This document shows positions 25,788-34,007 of a DNA stretch of 64,000 nucleotides, one piece after another. The DNA is taken from assembly GCA_009840625.1 (NCBI GenBank), contig VXNJ01000009.1:111314-175313 (forward strand), in the 5' to 3' direction. The first letter of the stretch is position 1. The number at the start of each line of letters is the position of its first letter. Both the position numbers and the translations under genes were made by a program. Below the pieces are notes generated by a model. That model was not told the origin of the DNA. It made no database searches and saw nothing but the letters and a program-made list of their open reading frames with translations. Source of the DNA: Chloroflexota bacterium (GTDB lineage: Bacteria > Chloroflexota > UBA11872 > VXNJ01).

Positions 25788-26975
25788 TTACCCGCCGGCC
25801 GCGGCCAGATCGGCGCTGACCTGTTCGTAGCTTGCCTGCGGGTTGGCCTGAATCCTCGCCAGGCGGTAGAGATCGGCCGGGAAGTGCACCCTCTCGAACC
25901 TGGTGCTGACGGCAGATTCATAGCCCGCCGCCCGCACCAGGTCGGCGGCGGCCTGATCGTAGCCGCCGAACGGATAGGAGAAGTGATCGCCGCCGCCGAT
26001 GGGCAGCAGAGCGTCGCGCGAGCTCACGACCTCGGCTTCGGCCGCGCCGCGGTCGCTGCGCAGAAGGCTCGGAATGTCGGCGTGGTTTAGGGTGTGGGAC
26101 TGAACCGAAAACCCCCAGTTGCGCAGGCGCGCGAAAGCGCGGGCGCTCAGGTGCCCGGGCTCAAGTTGGTCGAATCCGGGCAGGACGAAGAACGTGGCCG
26201 GCAGGCGCAGGCGCAGCAAGACCGGTGCCGCATTGTGCAATTGGCTCGTGCGTCCATCATCGAAAGTTATGACCAGCGGATTGTCCGGCAGATCGGCCTT
26301 GCCTCGCAACGCCCTGACCAGTCGTTCGTATGGAACGACCGTGAAACCCTCGCCGACCAGGCCTTCCAGCTGGCTTGCGAACGCACCCGCATCGGGCACA
26401 TCGTGGTAGTAGATGATCGGGGCGTCGATGCCCGCCGCGGGGTCGGCCGGTGCGCCCGGCGCCGGCAGCGGGTCGATTTGGCGTCGCAGTGATTGCGGCA
26501 GGCCCATGTACCGGCTCCCCAGCGGGTCGGCGACCACGTTTCCGCCGCCGGAGCCGCGCAGGACTGCCTTGGCGAACAACTGGCAGCGCGCCCCGGCGTG
26601 GTCAAACCCGGCCGCCAGCGGCGCGCCGAAGCGTTCGCGTCCTCCATGGGCGGCGAAGAATCCAGCCAGCTGCCGGTCGACCTCGCCTTCAGAGTCCGGG
26701 TCCGGCGGCGCCAGTCCGGCCGCTTGGACCTCCCCCGGCAGGGCCGCAGCGGACAGGAGCATCGTGCCCAGATCGGAAAGCCGAACCTGCCCGAACGGCC
26801 CCATCGCGGCGTCCGTGCAAAGTTCCAGGCGGGCGCCCGCAAAGCACTGCGTCAGCACCGAACCCTGGTAAGCGGGGGCCGATATCGGCGGTCCGACGCC
26901 ATATCCGATCCGCGCCAGAAAAAGACCGAATTCGCCGGCCGCCCGGAACTCAGGGGCCCCGTCGGTCGCCGTCAT
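25788..26975 (-). CDS. NodB-type polysaccharide deacetylase with two N-terminal F...G repeats
   Basis: A 395-residue protein. The C-terminal half is a NodB homology domain: IIYYHDVPD, the metal and catalytic motif ITFDDGR, metal-binding SHTLNH, and FSYPFGGYD. The first 170 residues hold two repeats of the type F-L-x-R-I-G-Y-G-x-G-P-P-I-S and F-F-A-A-H-G-G-x-x-x-F-G-A-P-L, followed by a C-x-L-F-A-x-A-V-L-like strand. That pattern is common in secreted Chloroflexota proteins, where it may bind cell-wall glycan. I see no strong signal peptide. It could deacetylate a surface glycan. ATG 26975 is 26 bases after the NIL gene. Confidence 0.82.
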   Translation of the reverse strand: MTATDGAPEFRAAGEFGLFLARIGYGVGPPISAPAYQGSVLTQCFAGARLELCTDAAMGPFGQVRLSDLGTMLLSAAALPGEVQAAGLAPPDPDSEGEVDRQLAGFFAAHGGRERFGAPLAAGFDHAGARCQLFAKAVLRGSGGGNVVADPLGSRYMGLPQSLRRQIDPLPAPGAPADPAAGIDAPIIYYHDVPDAGAFASQLEGLVGEGFTVVPYERLVRALRGKADLPDNPLVITFDDGRTSQLHNAAPVLLRLRLPATFFVLPGFDQLEPGHLSARAFARLRNWGFSVQSHTLNHADIPSLLRSDRGAAEAEVVSSRDALLPIGGGDHFSYPFGGYDQAAADLVRAAGYESAVSTRFERVHFPADLYRLARIQANPQASYEQVSADLAAAGG

Positions 26976-27001
26976 CGCCTGCCCGGCAGCGGCCGCCGGG
27001 C

Positions 27002-27241
27002 CTATTGGACAATGTCGCCCTCCACCGGGTCGACGATCACGCCGCGCGACTGCATCCAGGCGATTCCGGCGTCTATGTTGTCCTCGTCGCCCTCTAGCGA
27101 GAGGACCATCCAGCCGATGTGCTCGCGTACGTCTGCGCGACGGATATTGGATACCAATTCGAAGTCGCGGGACACCAAATAGACGATCGGTTCGGTGATC
27201 AGTTCCTCGGGGAACGTCAATTTGAGGCGCACGCTAGCCAT
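27002..27241 (-). CDS. NIL-domain (ACT-like) small protein
   Basis: 79 residues: VRLKLTFPEELITEPIVYLVSRDFELVSNIRRADV then GWMVLSLEGDEDNIDAGIAWMQSRGV. This is the full NIL domain found at the C-terminus of MetN methionine importers, where it binds methionine. Here it stands alone, as also seen next to ferredoxins and in sulfur-metabolism loci. ATG 27241 is chosen; there is in-frame sequence upstream to 27427 but without homology. First gene of the minus-strand recF run. Confidence 0.8.
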   Translation of the reverse strand: MASVRLKLTFPEELITEPIVYLVSRDFELVSNIRRADVREHIGWMVLSLEGDEDNIDAGIAWMQSRGVIVDPVEGDIVQ

Positions 27242-27389
27242 CTTCGACTCCCTAACCCGACACCGCGGGAGCTCGGGCAAATGCCGCTGTATGCCATTTT
27301 GATATGGACAGCGCCGATCGCCAAGCCAGACGCACCCTCGCGCCCTCCATAAAATGCGCGCAGCCAACACCAGCGGCCCGGGAGCGGCA

Positions 27390-28784
27390 ATGGCAGATTC
27401 ACGACCTAACATCCTCTGGTATTGCACCGATCAGCAGCGCTTCGACACGATTGCCGCGCTCGGCAACGAGCACGTCCACACCGACACCGTCGACGGCCTG
27501 GTCGGGCGGGGCGTGAGCTTTACCCGCACGTACTGCCAGAGCCCGATCTGCACCCCTTCGCGCGCCAGCTTCCTCACCGGTCAGCTCCCCTCAACCGTCC
27601 GCGCCAACGGCAACGGCATCGAGTTCATGCCCCAGGACTATCCGCTGGTTACCCAGCTGCTGGCCGACGCCGGTTACGACTGCGGCCTGGTCGGCAAGCT
27701 GCACATAGCCACCGCCGAGGCCGGGGTCGAACCGCGCGGGCGCGACGGCTACCGGTTCTTCGCCTATTCGCACGCGCCCCGTGACGACTGGGCCGAAGGC
27801 CACGCATACGTCGAGTGGCTGCGCGAGCGGGGGCAGGACCTGAAGACGCTGCTGGCCTCACCGGACAACGTGCCGGCCCGGTACCAGCAGACGACCTGGG
27901 CGACCGACGCCTGCATCGAGTTCATCGACCAGCCGCGCAACGGTCCCTGGCTGCTGAGCGTCAATCCCTACTATCCGCACCCGCCGTTCAACCCGCCGCG
28001 CGAGTACTTCGAGCGGTTCGATCCAGAGTCCCTGCCCGGACCGATTTTTGAGGACGGGGACCTGGAAATCCAGCGCCGGATCTCCGACGCGGGAGTCGAC
28101 TTCCAGAATTACCCGGAGCACCCCGACAGCTTCGACGGCCGCAAGATCCAGGCCCAGTACTACGCCATGATCGAGCTGATCGACGACCAGTTGGCCCGAC
28201 TGCTGAAGCACATCGAATCGGTCGGCCAGCTGGACAACACCCTGATCATCTTCACCTCCGATCACGGCGAATCGCTGGGCGACCACGGCCTGGTGGAGAA
28301 GGGCTGCCGGTTCATGGAGGGAATGGCGCGGGTGCCGCTGGTGATGTGCTGGCCGGGCCATTTTTGCCAGGGATTGCGGTCGGACGCCCTGGTCCAGCTG
28401 ACCGACATCGCCCCTACCCTGCTGGAGATTGCGGGACTGGACATCCCCGAACGCATGAACGGGCGATCGCTGCTGCCGATCCTGACCGGCGACGCCGATC
28501 CGGAAGAATTCCGCGACTATGTGCGCTGCGAATTCCGCAACGCGATCCGGCTAGGCGACGGGACTCACGCGTCCATGATTGCCGACAAGCGCTGGAAGCT
28601 GGTGCTATACCACGGCAAGGACGGGCTTGGCGAACTGTACGACCTGGCCGCGGACCCGAACGAGCACCGCAATCTTTACTACGAGCCCGAAATTGCCGAA
28701 GTAATTAATCGCTACATGATCAAAATGTTTGACGACACCGTGTTCGAAACCGACTGGGGCCCGCGCCGCGTCGGGTGGATTTAA
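27390..28784 (+). CDS. Sulfatase (formylglycine-dependent), third of three
   Basis: A 464-residue sulfatase. Formylglycine motif C-T-P-S-R at residues 54-58 in SPICTPSRASFLTG; first metal motif WYCTDQQR (one Asp); GLVGKLHIA in place of GKWHL; second metal motif IFTSDHGESLGDHGLVEKG. The C-terminal part WKLVLYHGKDGLGELYDLAADPNEH is family-typical. ATG 27390 follows GGGAGCGG; ATG 27354 is also in frame. It heads a four-gene plus-strand run (sulfatase, LarA-like, MFS, ROK kinase), which suggests that the desulfated product is further processed by these neighbours. A -10-like CATAAAAT lies near 27345. Confidence 0.9.
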   Translation: MADSRPNILWYCTDQQRFDTIAALGNEHVHTDTVDGLVGRGVSFTRTYCQSPICTPSRASFLTGQLPSTVRANGNGIEFMPQDYPLVTQLLADAGYDCGLVGKLHIATAEAGVEPRGRDGYRFFAYSHAPRDDWAEGHAYVEWLRERGQDLKTLLASPDNVPARYQQTTWATDACIEFIDQPRNGPWLLSVNPYYPHPPFNPPREYFERFDPESLPGPIFEDGDLEIQRRISDAGVDFQNYPEHPDSFDGRKIQAQYYAMIELIDDQLARLLKHIESVGQLDNTLIIFTSDHGESLGDHGLVEKGCRFMEGMARVPLVMCWPGHFCQGLRSDALVQLTDIAPTLLEIAGLDIPERMNGRSLLPILTGDADPEEFRDYVRCEFRNAIRLGDGTHASMIADKRWKLVLYHGKDGLGELYDLAADPNEHRNLYYEPEIAEVINRYMIKMFDDTVFETDWGPRRVGWI

Positions 28785-28842
28785 GCAAAGCGCCGCAAGC
28801 GGCCCGACCGGCGGCGGCTGGCCAAACAGGGAGATCAGGGAC

Positions 28843-30096
28843 ATGCACTACCCCAACATGCTGCGCATGCGTCAGGACCTGGTCACCGACCACATTCCCG
28901 ACCTTGAGGGACACCTCAGCGGGCGCCTGAAGGCCGCCCTGGCCAAATCGGAACTGACCCCAAATGGCTCCGTTGCAATTGGGGTCGGTAGCCGCGGCGT
29001 TACTCCAATAGTCACCGTCGTCAAAACCCTGGTCCAGGGGTTGAAGGCGGCCGGACTCCGCCCGTTCGTCGTCCCGGCGATGGGCAGTCACGGCGGCGGG
29101 ACCGCCGAGGGCCAGGCCTCGGTACTGGGCGAGTACGGCGTGACCGAGGACGCGGTCGGCGCACCGGTGCGGGCCACCATGGAGACCGTCCTGGTCGGCC
29201 ACACCGATGACGGGGTCGAGGTCCACATGGACGCCAACGCCCACGCCGCCGATCACGTGATTCCGATCGGCCGAGTCAAGCTCCACACCGGCATGACCGG
29301 CCCGATCCAGAGCGGCCTGTGCAAGATCCTGTCCATTGGCCTGGGCAAGCGATTCGGCGCCGAACGCATCCACGAATCCGGCGTCAACCGGCAGGTGCCC
29401 AAGGCGGCCCAGGTAATGCTGGACACCGGCAAGATCCTTTGCGGGGTGGGGCTGGTCGAGAACCCGCTTGACGAGACCATTTACGCCGAGATGCCGACAC
29501 CGGCCGAATACATCGCCACCGATCGCGACCTGCTCGCCAAGTCGATAGCCATATTCCCGGAACTCCCGACCGACCGCGCCCATCTGCTGATGGTCGATGA
29601 AATGGGTAAGAACATCTCCGGTTCGGGCATGGACTCGAACGTTATCGGGACCAAGGCTTTCCGGAACAGGGAGCGCGAGCGCAAGCAGTTCGAGTTCATC
29701 AGCGTGCATCGCCTGACCCAGGCGTCGCACGGCAACGCGGCCGGACTGGGGCAGGCGCAATTTACCACCCGCCAGCTGGTCGACGAGGTGGACTGGAACG
29801 ACACCTACATCAACATGATCACCGCGATGGCGCCCGACTCGGGTTGTCCGATGGTCTTCGATTCCGACCGCGAATGCCTGGACGTGGGGTTTTCGATGGC
29901 CGGCCGCCGCGCCCGCGCCGACGGCGAGGACCTCAAGGTCATGCGGATCATCAACACGATGGAAATCGGGCACTTTTGGGCGTCCGAAGCCCTGGCCCAG
30001 GAGATCCAAGCTTCCGGCAAGGCCGAACTTGTCGGCCCGGCAGCCGGGTTCGCCTTCGGCGACGCCGGTGAAATGCTTGGCCTGAGAAACCTCTGA
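28843..30096 (+). CDS. LarA-like nickel-pincer-cofactor isomerase (lactate racemase superfamily)
   Basis: A 417-residue protein with the DUF2088/LarA N-terminal domain. The region VVPAMGSHGGGTAEGQ, then GHTDDGVEVHMDANAHAADHVI and RVKLHTGMTGPIQSG with GLGKRFGA, matches a LarA-superfamily group I recall as a nickel-pincer-cofactor-dependent isomerase group of unknown substrate. LarA itself racemises lactate; relatives epimerise sugar acids. The cofactor needs LarB, LarC and LarE, which are not in this window. ATG 28843 sits after AGGGAC. It lies 58 bases after the sulfatase and 32 bases before the MFS gene. Confidence 0.75.
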   Translation: MHYPNMLRMRQDLVTDHIPDLEGHLSGRLKAALAKSELTPNGSVAIGVGSRGVTPIVTVVKTLVQGLKAAGLRPFVVPAMGSHGGGTAEGQASVLGEYGVTEDAVGAPVRATMETVLVGHTDDGVEVHMDANAHAADHVIPIGRVKLHTGMTGPIQSGLCKILSIGLGKRFGAERIHESGVNRQVPKAAQVMLDTGKILCGVGLVENPLDETIYAEMPTPAEYIATDRDLLAKSIAIFPELPTDRAHLLMVDEMGKNISGSGMDSNVIGTKAFRNRERERKQFEFISVHRLTQASHGNAAGLGQAQFTTRQLVDEVDWNDTYINMITAMAPDSGCPMVFDSDRECLDVGFSMAGRRARADGEDLKVMRIINTMEIGHFWASEALAQEIQASGKAELVGPAAGFAFGDAGEMLGLRNL

Positions 30097-30128
30097 CCAG
30101 AACCCCCTAGCCCGCCTCGCGGCCCACC

Positions 30129-31319
30129 ATCAACGCCGAAACGGCCCAGCCGGCCGCGAACTGGCCCAGATACCGTCCCACAATCGGCGCGGGCGGGGCG
30201 GCGTTCGTCCTTTTCGGAGTCTCACTGACCGTCATCGGCCCGCTCCTGCAGCCGATCCGCGAGGAGTTTGCGACCAACAACGCCACCATCGGGCTGCTTT
30301 TCCTTTTTTCGTCCGCCGCGCACGTTGCGGGAACGATGGCCGGATCGTATTTTTCGGACCTCATCGGGCGGCGGCTGTTCGTCGTGGCCGGTCTGGTCAC
30401 CCTGGCGCTCGGGTTCCTCTTTTCGGGGCTGGCGCCGAACATTCAGATCTTTCTGCTAAACGGCGTGTTTTTCGGGATCGGATACGGCATGCTCGACGGG
30501 CCCTGCAACGCCCTGCTGGTCGACATTTCCGGTCCCCGCTCGGCCCGGGTCCTGAACTTTGTGCACGGCGGATTCGGAGTCGGTGCGGTGATCGGACCGG
30601 TTTTCGCCGCGATCGTCTACAGTCAAACTGGCGACTGGCGACCGGTGTTCGTAGCGCTGGCGGTGGCCTGGCTCCTGCTGGCGATTCCGTTTGCCCTCGT
30701 GTCGGTCCCAAAGGAATTGCCGGCGCGGTCGGCGGGATGGCGAATACGCAGCGTGCTCGGGCTGCACCTGACGCTGATCATGGGGGTAATGTTCTGCGCG
30801 GTTGGGGTTGAGTTGATCTATCAGTCCTGGCTGCCCAGCTTCCTCGAATTGGAGCGCGGCTTCGAACGCACGATCGCGGCCGCATCGCTGACTGCGGTCT
30901 CGGTCGGACTGGTCCTCGGTCGGGCAGCGATGGGGCTCGTAGCCGGCCGCTGGGACCCATACCGGCTGCTGGCGGTCCTGATGGCGGGATGCGCCCTGGC
31001 GGCGTTGGCGGCAATGTTGGTTCAGAGTCCGGTGCTGGCGGTCGCCTTGTTCGGCCTGGCATCTCTGCTGGCGGCCGGGGGTTTTCCGACCGCGATCTCG
31101 CTGGGAACGGCCGAACTTAGGTCAAACGTGGGCAGCGCCACGGGCCTGATCGTGGCGTCGGCGGGAATCGCCGGGATGACTTTTCCGCCGATCTCGGGAG
31201 TGCTGGCCGAAAATGGGCAATTCGATCTGGTCATGCTCCTGCCGGCGCCGCTCGCCCTGCTCGGAGCGGGGCTGGTGCTGATTGCGCGAATGAACAGGCG
31301 CCAAGCGGGGCACTCGTGA
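30129..31319 (+). CDS. Major facilitator superfamily transporter; non-canonical start
   Basis: About 396 residues, 12 predicted helices. Helix 1 (FVLFGVSLTVIGPLLQPI) and the MFS loop motif (GSYFSDLIGRRLFVV, usual G-x3-D-R-x-G-R-R) are present. The first ATG, GTG or TTG in frame is ATG 30336, inside helix 2, which would delete helix 1. Upstream to the in-frame stop TAG 30108 the only good candidate is ATC 30129 (ATC AAC GCC GAA), giving a normal N-terminus. I see no ribosome-binding site there. It lies between the LarA-like gene and the ROK kinase, whose GTG overlaps its stop, so it likely imports or exports the pathway's sugar acid. Confidence 0.8.
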   Translation: MNAETAQPAANWPRYRPTIGAGGAAFVLFGVSLTVIGPLLQPIREEFATNNATIGLLFLFSSAAHVAGTMAGSYFSDLIGRRLFVVAGLVTLALGFLFSGLAPNIQIFLLNGVFFGIGYGMLDGPCNALLVDISGPRSARVLNFVHGGFGVGAVIGPVFAAIVYSQTGDWRPVFVALAVAWLLLAIPFALVSVPKELPARSAGWRIRSVLGLHLTLIMGVMFCAVGVELIYQSWLPSFLELERGFERTIAAASLTAVSVGLVLGRAAMGLVAGRWDPYRLLAVLMAGCALAALAAMLVQSPVLAVALFGLASLLAAGGFPTAISLGTAELRSNVGSATGLIVASAGIAGMTFPPISGVLAENGQFDLVMLLPAPLALLGAGLVLIARMNRRQAGHS

Positions 31320-32296
31320 ACGACGAACTATCGCGATCGGTGCTGGCGGTCGACTTCGGCGGCACCCAAATCCGCGCCGCCCGAGTGATGCGCGACGGTT
31401 CGATCCTCGATGAAAACTACGGCCTGACCGGCGACGGGGAACCCGGCGAAGTGGTCGCCCGGATCATCGGCGTCGTCGCCCGGTCCTGGGAAGCGGCGGC
31501 GGCAGCAGGCGACAAACCCGCCGCGATTTCGATTGCCGCACCCGGCCCGATCGACTTCGCCAGGGGGGTGATCCTGAGCGCACCGAATATTGCCGGATTC
31601 GCCAACGTTCCCATCTGCGATTCGGTCAGCGAGCGGTTCGGGCTCCCGGTTTTTCTGCAAAACGACGCCAACGCGGCCGCCCTGGCCGAGCACGAGTTCG
31701 GGGCCGGTCGCGGGTTCGATCACATGGTCTACCTGACCATTTCGTCAGGGATCGGGGCGGGAATCATCTCGCACGGGCGCCTGTTGCAGGGCGCGACCGG
31801 CAATGCCGGTGAAGTCGGACAGATGACGGTGGACTTGAACGACCGCGTCTACCAATCGGGGTGTCTGGGCACGATGGAGGGCCAGGCTTCGGGCGACCAC
31901 CTGGCAAAATACGCCGCGTCCCGGCTGGCGGCCGGCCAGCGGTCCTCGCTGACGAAGGTCGTGGCCGACGGCGGCGAGCTGGACGGTGAAGCGGTTGTCG
32001 CTGCGGCGCGCGACGGCGACCCGCTGGCGCTGGCGACCTGGCAGCGCGCGCTTGCCGGGCTCGGCGCCGGGACGGTCAGTTTCGTGCACGTCCTGAACCC
32101 CGAGATCATAGTCGTTGGCGGCGGGGTGGCCAACGCCGGCGAGATGCTGTTTGCGCCGCTGCGCGATTACGTCAGGCGCTGGACCTTACCCGGGTTTTCC
32201 GAACACCTGCAGATCGTTCCGGCCGCCCTGGGCAACCGGGTCGGGATTTTGGGCGCCGCTGTCTGGGGGTGGCGAAATCAGGCCGGGCAGGCCTGA
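31316..32296 (+). CDS. ROK-family protein (sugar kinase-like), degenerate zinc site
   Basis: A 326-residue ASKHA protein. The phosphate-1 motif LAVDFGGTQIRAARV is near residue 10, the catalytic Asp motif FLQNDANAAALAEHEFGAG near residue 115, and YLTISSGIGAGIISHGR follows. ROK kinases bind zinc with a GEIGH His and CxCGxxGC Cys. Here these read NAGEVGQM (His replaced by Gln) and QSGCLGTMEG, so zinc is probably not bound. It has no helix-turn-helix, so it is a kinase rather than a ROK repressor. GTG 31316 overlaps the MFS stop by 4 bases. Substrate unknown. Confidence 0.85.
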   Translation: MNDELSRSVLAVDFGGTQIRAARVMRDGSILDENYGLTGDGEPGEVVARIIGVVARSWEAAAAAGDKPAAISIAAPGPIDFARGVILSAPNIAGFANVPICDSVSERFGLPVFLQNDANAAALAEHEFGAGRGFDHMVYLTISSGIGAGIISHGRLLQGATGNAGEVGQMTVDLNDRVYQSGCLGTMEGQASGDHLAKYAASRLAAGQRSSLTKVVADGGELDGEAVVAAARDGDPLALATWQRALAGLGAGTVSFVHVLNPEIIVVGGGVANAGEMLFAPLRDYVRRWTLPGFSEHLQIVPAALGNRVGILGAAVWGWRNQAGQA

Positions 32297-33939
32297 GCGG
32301 TGCTGACGAGGCTGAGCCAATCGGACAGGACCTGCAGGTCAAAACCTTCGATCCAGGGTTGGACCAGGTAACGGTCGCTCCCGAAATACAGTGGCAGCAG
32401 TGGATGGTCGCCCACAACCTGGCGCTCGGCGGCCCGGAATAGGGCCAACCGGTCGGGACCAAATCCGAGGTCATCGGCCTCGGCGATCAGGGAGTCAACC
32501 GTATCCGAGCTGTACTCGAAATGATTGACCGGACTCTCGGACCCAAATAGTGCTGCGACGAAGTTCTCCGGGTCCAGGTAATCGGCGTACCAGCCCAGCG
32601 CGAAAAGCTGGAATTTGGGATCGGACGGTCCGTCCAGGGCGTCCAGGGTTTCGGCGAACGTCAGGGTCCGGAATTTGACATCGACGCCGAGGTTTCGCTT
32701 GAGGCTCTGGGCGATGGTCCACTCGAGCCAATCGACGTTCAGAGATCGCCCGACCAAAGTGAAGATTATCTCGGGCAGGTCCTCGGCGGACCCGTAGCTG
32801 GACTCGGCCAGCAGTTCGCGCGCCCGCTCCGGATCGTAGCCGGGAACCCCGGCCGATCCGGCCTCGTAACCAGGAATGCCCGGCGGGATTATTCCATCCG
32901 CCACCTGAATCGATCCGTCGTTCTGGAGCAGGACCAAGCGATCGACGTTGATCGCGTGTGCAAATGCGGCCCGGACCAGGGGATCGTCGAATGGGGGAGT
33001 TTCCGACCTGAATCCCAGGTAGGAGAGCGACACCGGCGGCGAGGCGGTCACGTGGGAGCTCAGCGGATGCGCCGGATCCGTCACCTGGATCAGCGTGGGG
33101 CCGGCAATGGGGATTGCGTCGAACCCACCGCGCTGATACGTGTCGAACGCCTGCTGCCCGCCCACCGGGTGAAATTCGGCCCGGATCAGTTCGGTCTCCG
33201 CGCCGCGATGGTGATTGCGGTTGCCGGTGACGATGATCGGATCGCCTTCGTCGGCGCGCGGATAGTCGACCAAAACGAAGGCGCCACTGGAATTGGGATT
33301 GAGCCACCAGCCGGTTTGCTCGACCTGATTGGCGTCGACGACGTAGCTGGCCGGATAGCTCAGTTTCTGCAGAAACGAGGATTTGGGTTGTTCGAGCTCA
33401 ATCTGCACGGTCCGCCCATCGACCGCGCGAACACCCGGGAGGTCGGCGCGGAGGGCGGCGCGGAATTCTTTCGCTCCCAAAATGTCGCCGAGGTAGGTCT
33501 GCGCGGTGCTAGAGGCAACTTCCGGCGAGAGGGCGCGCCGGATGGAGAAAACCACGTCGTCGGCGTCGATCGGGACCCCGTCGGCAAAGGCGGTGTCCGG
33601 GCGCAGGGTGAAGGTGTAAATGCGCCGGTCTTCGGACTGTTCCCAATCGATGGCCAGATCACCCTCGATCGAACCATCGCTTGTGCCGCGGACCAGGCCC
33701 GAGTACAACAATCCAATGTAGAAATTCGAGGACGAACTGCGGGCGGTGGCCGGATCCAGGGTGATCGGGCGGCGCTGGGCCATCCGCAGGACATTGGGGG
33801 CCGGCGTACACACGGCCTGGGCGTCGGCAGACGATTCGTCGCCGAAAACGGGCGAAGCCGGCCAGGTCAGGGCGAGCAGCAGCGCCAGCAGCAATCCGAT
33901 CGTGCTCCAGCGTGCGACCGGCGCCAATTGCTCGGTCAT
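32278..33939 (-). CDS. ABC transporter substrate-binding protein, peptide/nickel type (SBP family 5)
   Basis: A 553-residue protein with an N-terminal hydrophobic signal (TIGLLLALLLALTWPASPVFG) and no lipobox Cys, so secreted or membrane-anchored by its signal. Core motifs: NVLRMAQRRPITLDPATA, YSGLVRGTSDGSIEGDLA, FTLRPDTAFADGVPIDADDVVFSIRRAL (the SBP_bac_5 signature), AFAHAINVDRLV and PGIPGYEAG. It would bind oligopeptides or similar solutes. ATG 33939 is chosen over an earlier in-frame TTG-like start. No permeases of the Dpp type lie beside it, so it is an orphan. It overlaps the ROK kinase by 19 bases at their 3' ends. Confidence 0.87.
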   Translation of the reverse strand: MTEQLAPVARWSTIGLLLALLLALTWPASPVFGDESSADAQAVCTPAPNVLRMAQRRPITLDPATARSSSSNFYIGLLYSGLVRGTSDGSIEGDLAIDWEQSEDRRIYTFTLRPDTAFADGVPIDADDVVFSIRRALSPEVASSTAQTYLGDILGAKEFRAALRADLPGVRAVDGRTVQIELEQPKSSFLQKLSYPASYVVDANQVEQTGWWLNPNSSGAFVLVDYPRADEGDPIIVTGNRNHHRGAETELIRAEFHPVGGQQAFDTYQRGGFDAIPIAGPTLIQVTDPAHPLSSHVTASPPVSLSYLGFRSETPPFDDPLVRAAFAHAINVDRLVLLQNDGSIQVADGIIPPGIPGYEAGSAGVPGYDPERARELLAESSYGSAEDLPEIIFTLVGRSLNVDWLEWTIAQSLKRNLGVDVKFRTLTFAETLDALDGPSDPKFQLFALGWYADYLDPENFVAALFGSESPVNHFEYSSDTVDSLIAEADDLGFGPDRLALFRAAERQVVGDHPLLPLYFGSDRYLVQPWIEGFDLQVLSDWLSLVSTAQACPA

Positions 33940-34007
33940 GTAGGAGGGTTCAGTGTCTTCCGCGGAACGGGACGCCAGAATTACCGGGCAGTCTGGTGAA
34001 AGCCGCC

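Noticed and set aside
28720..30009. 429-residue open frame opposite the LarA-like gene
   Set aside because: Antisense shadow of a gene with clear motifs.
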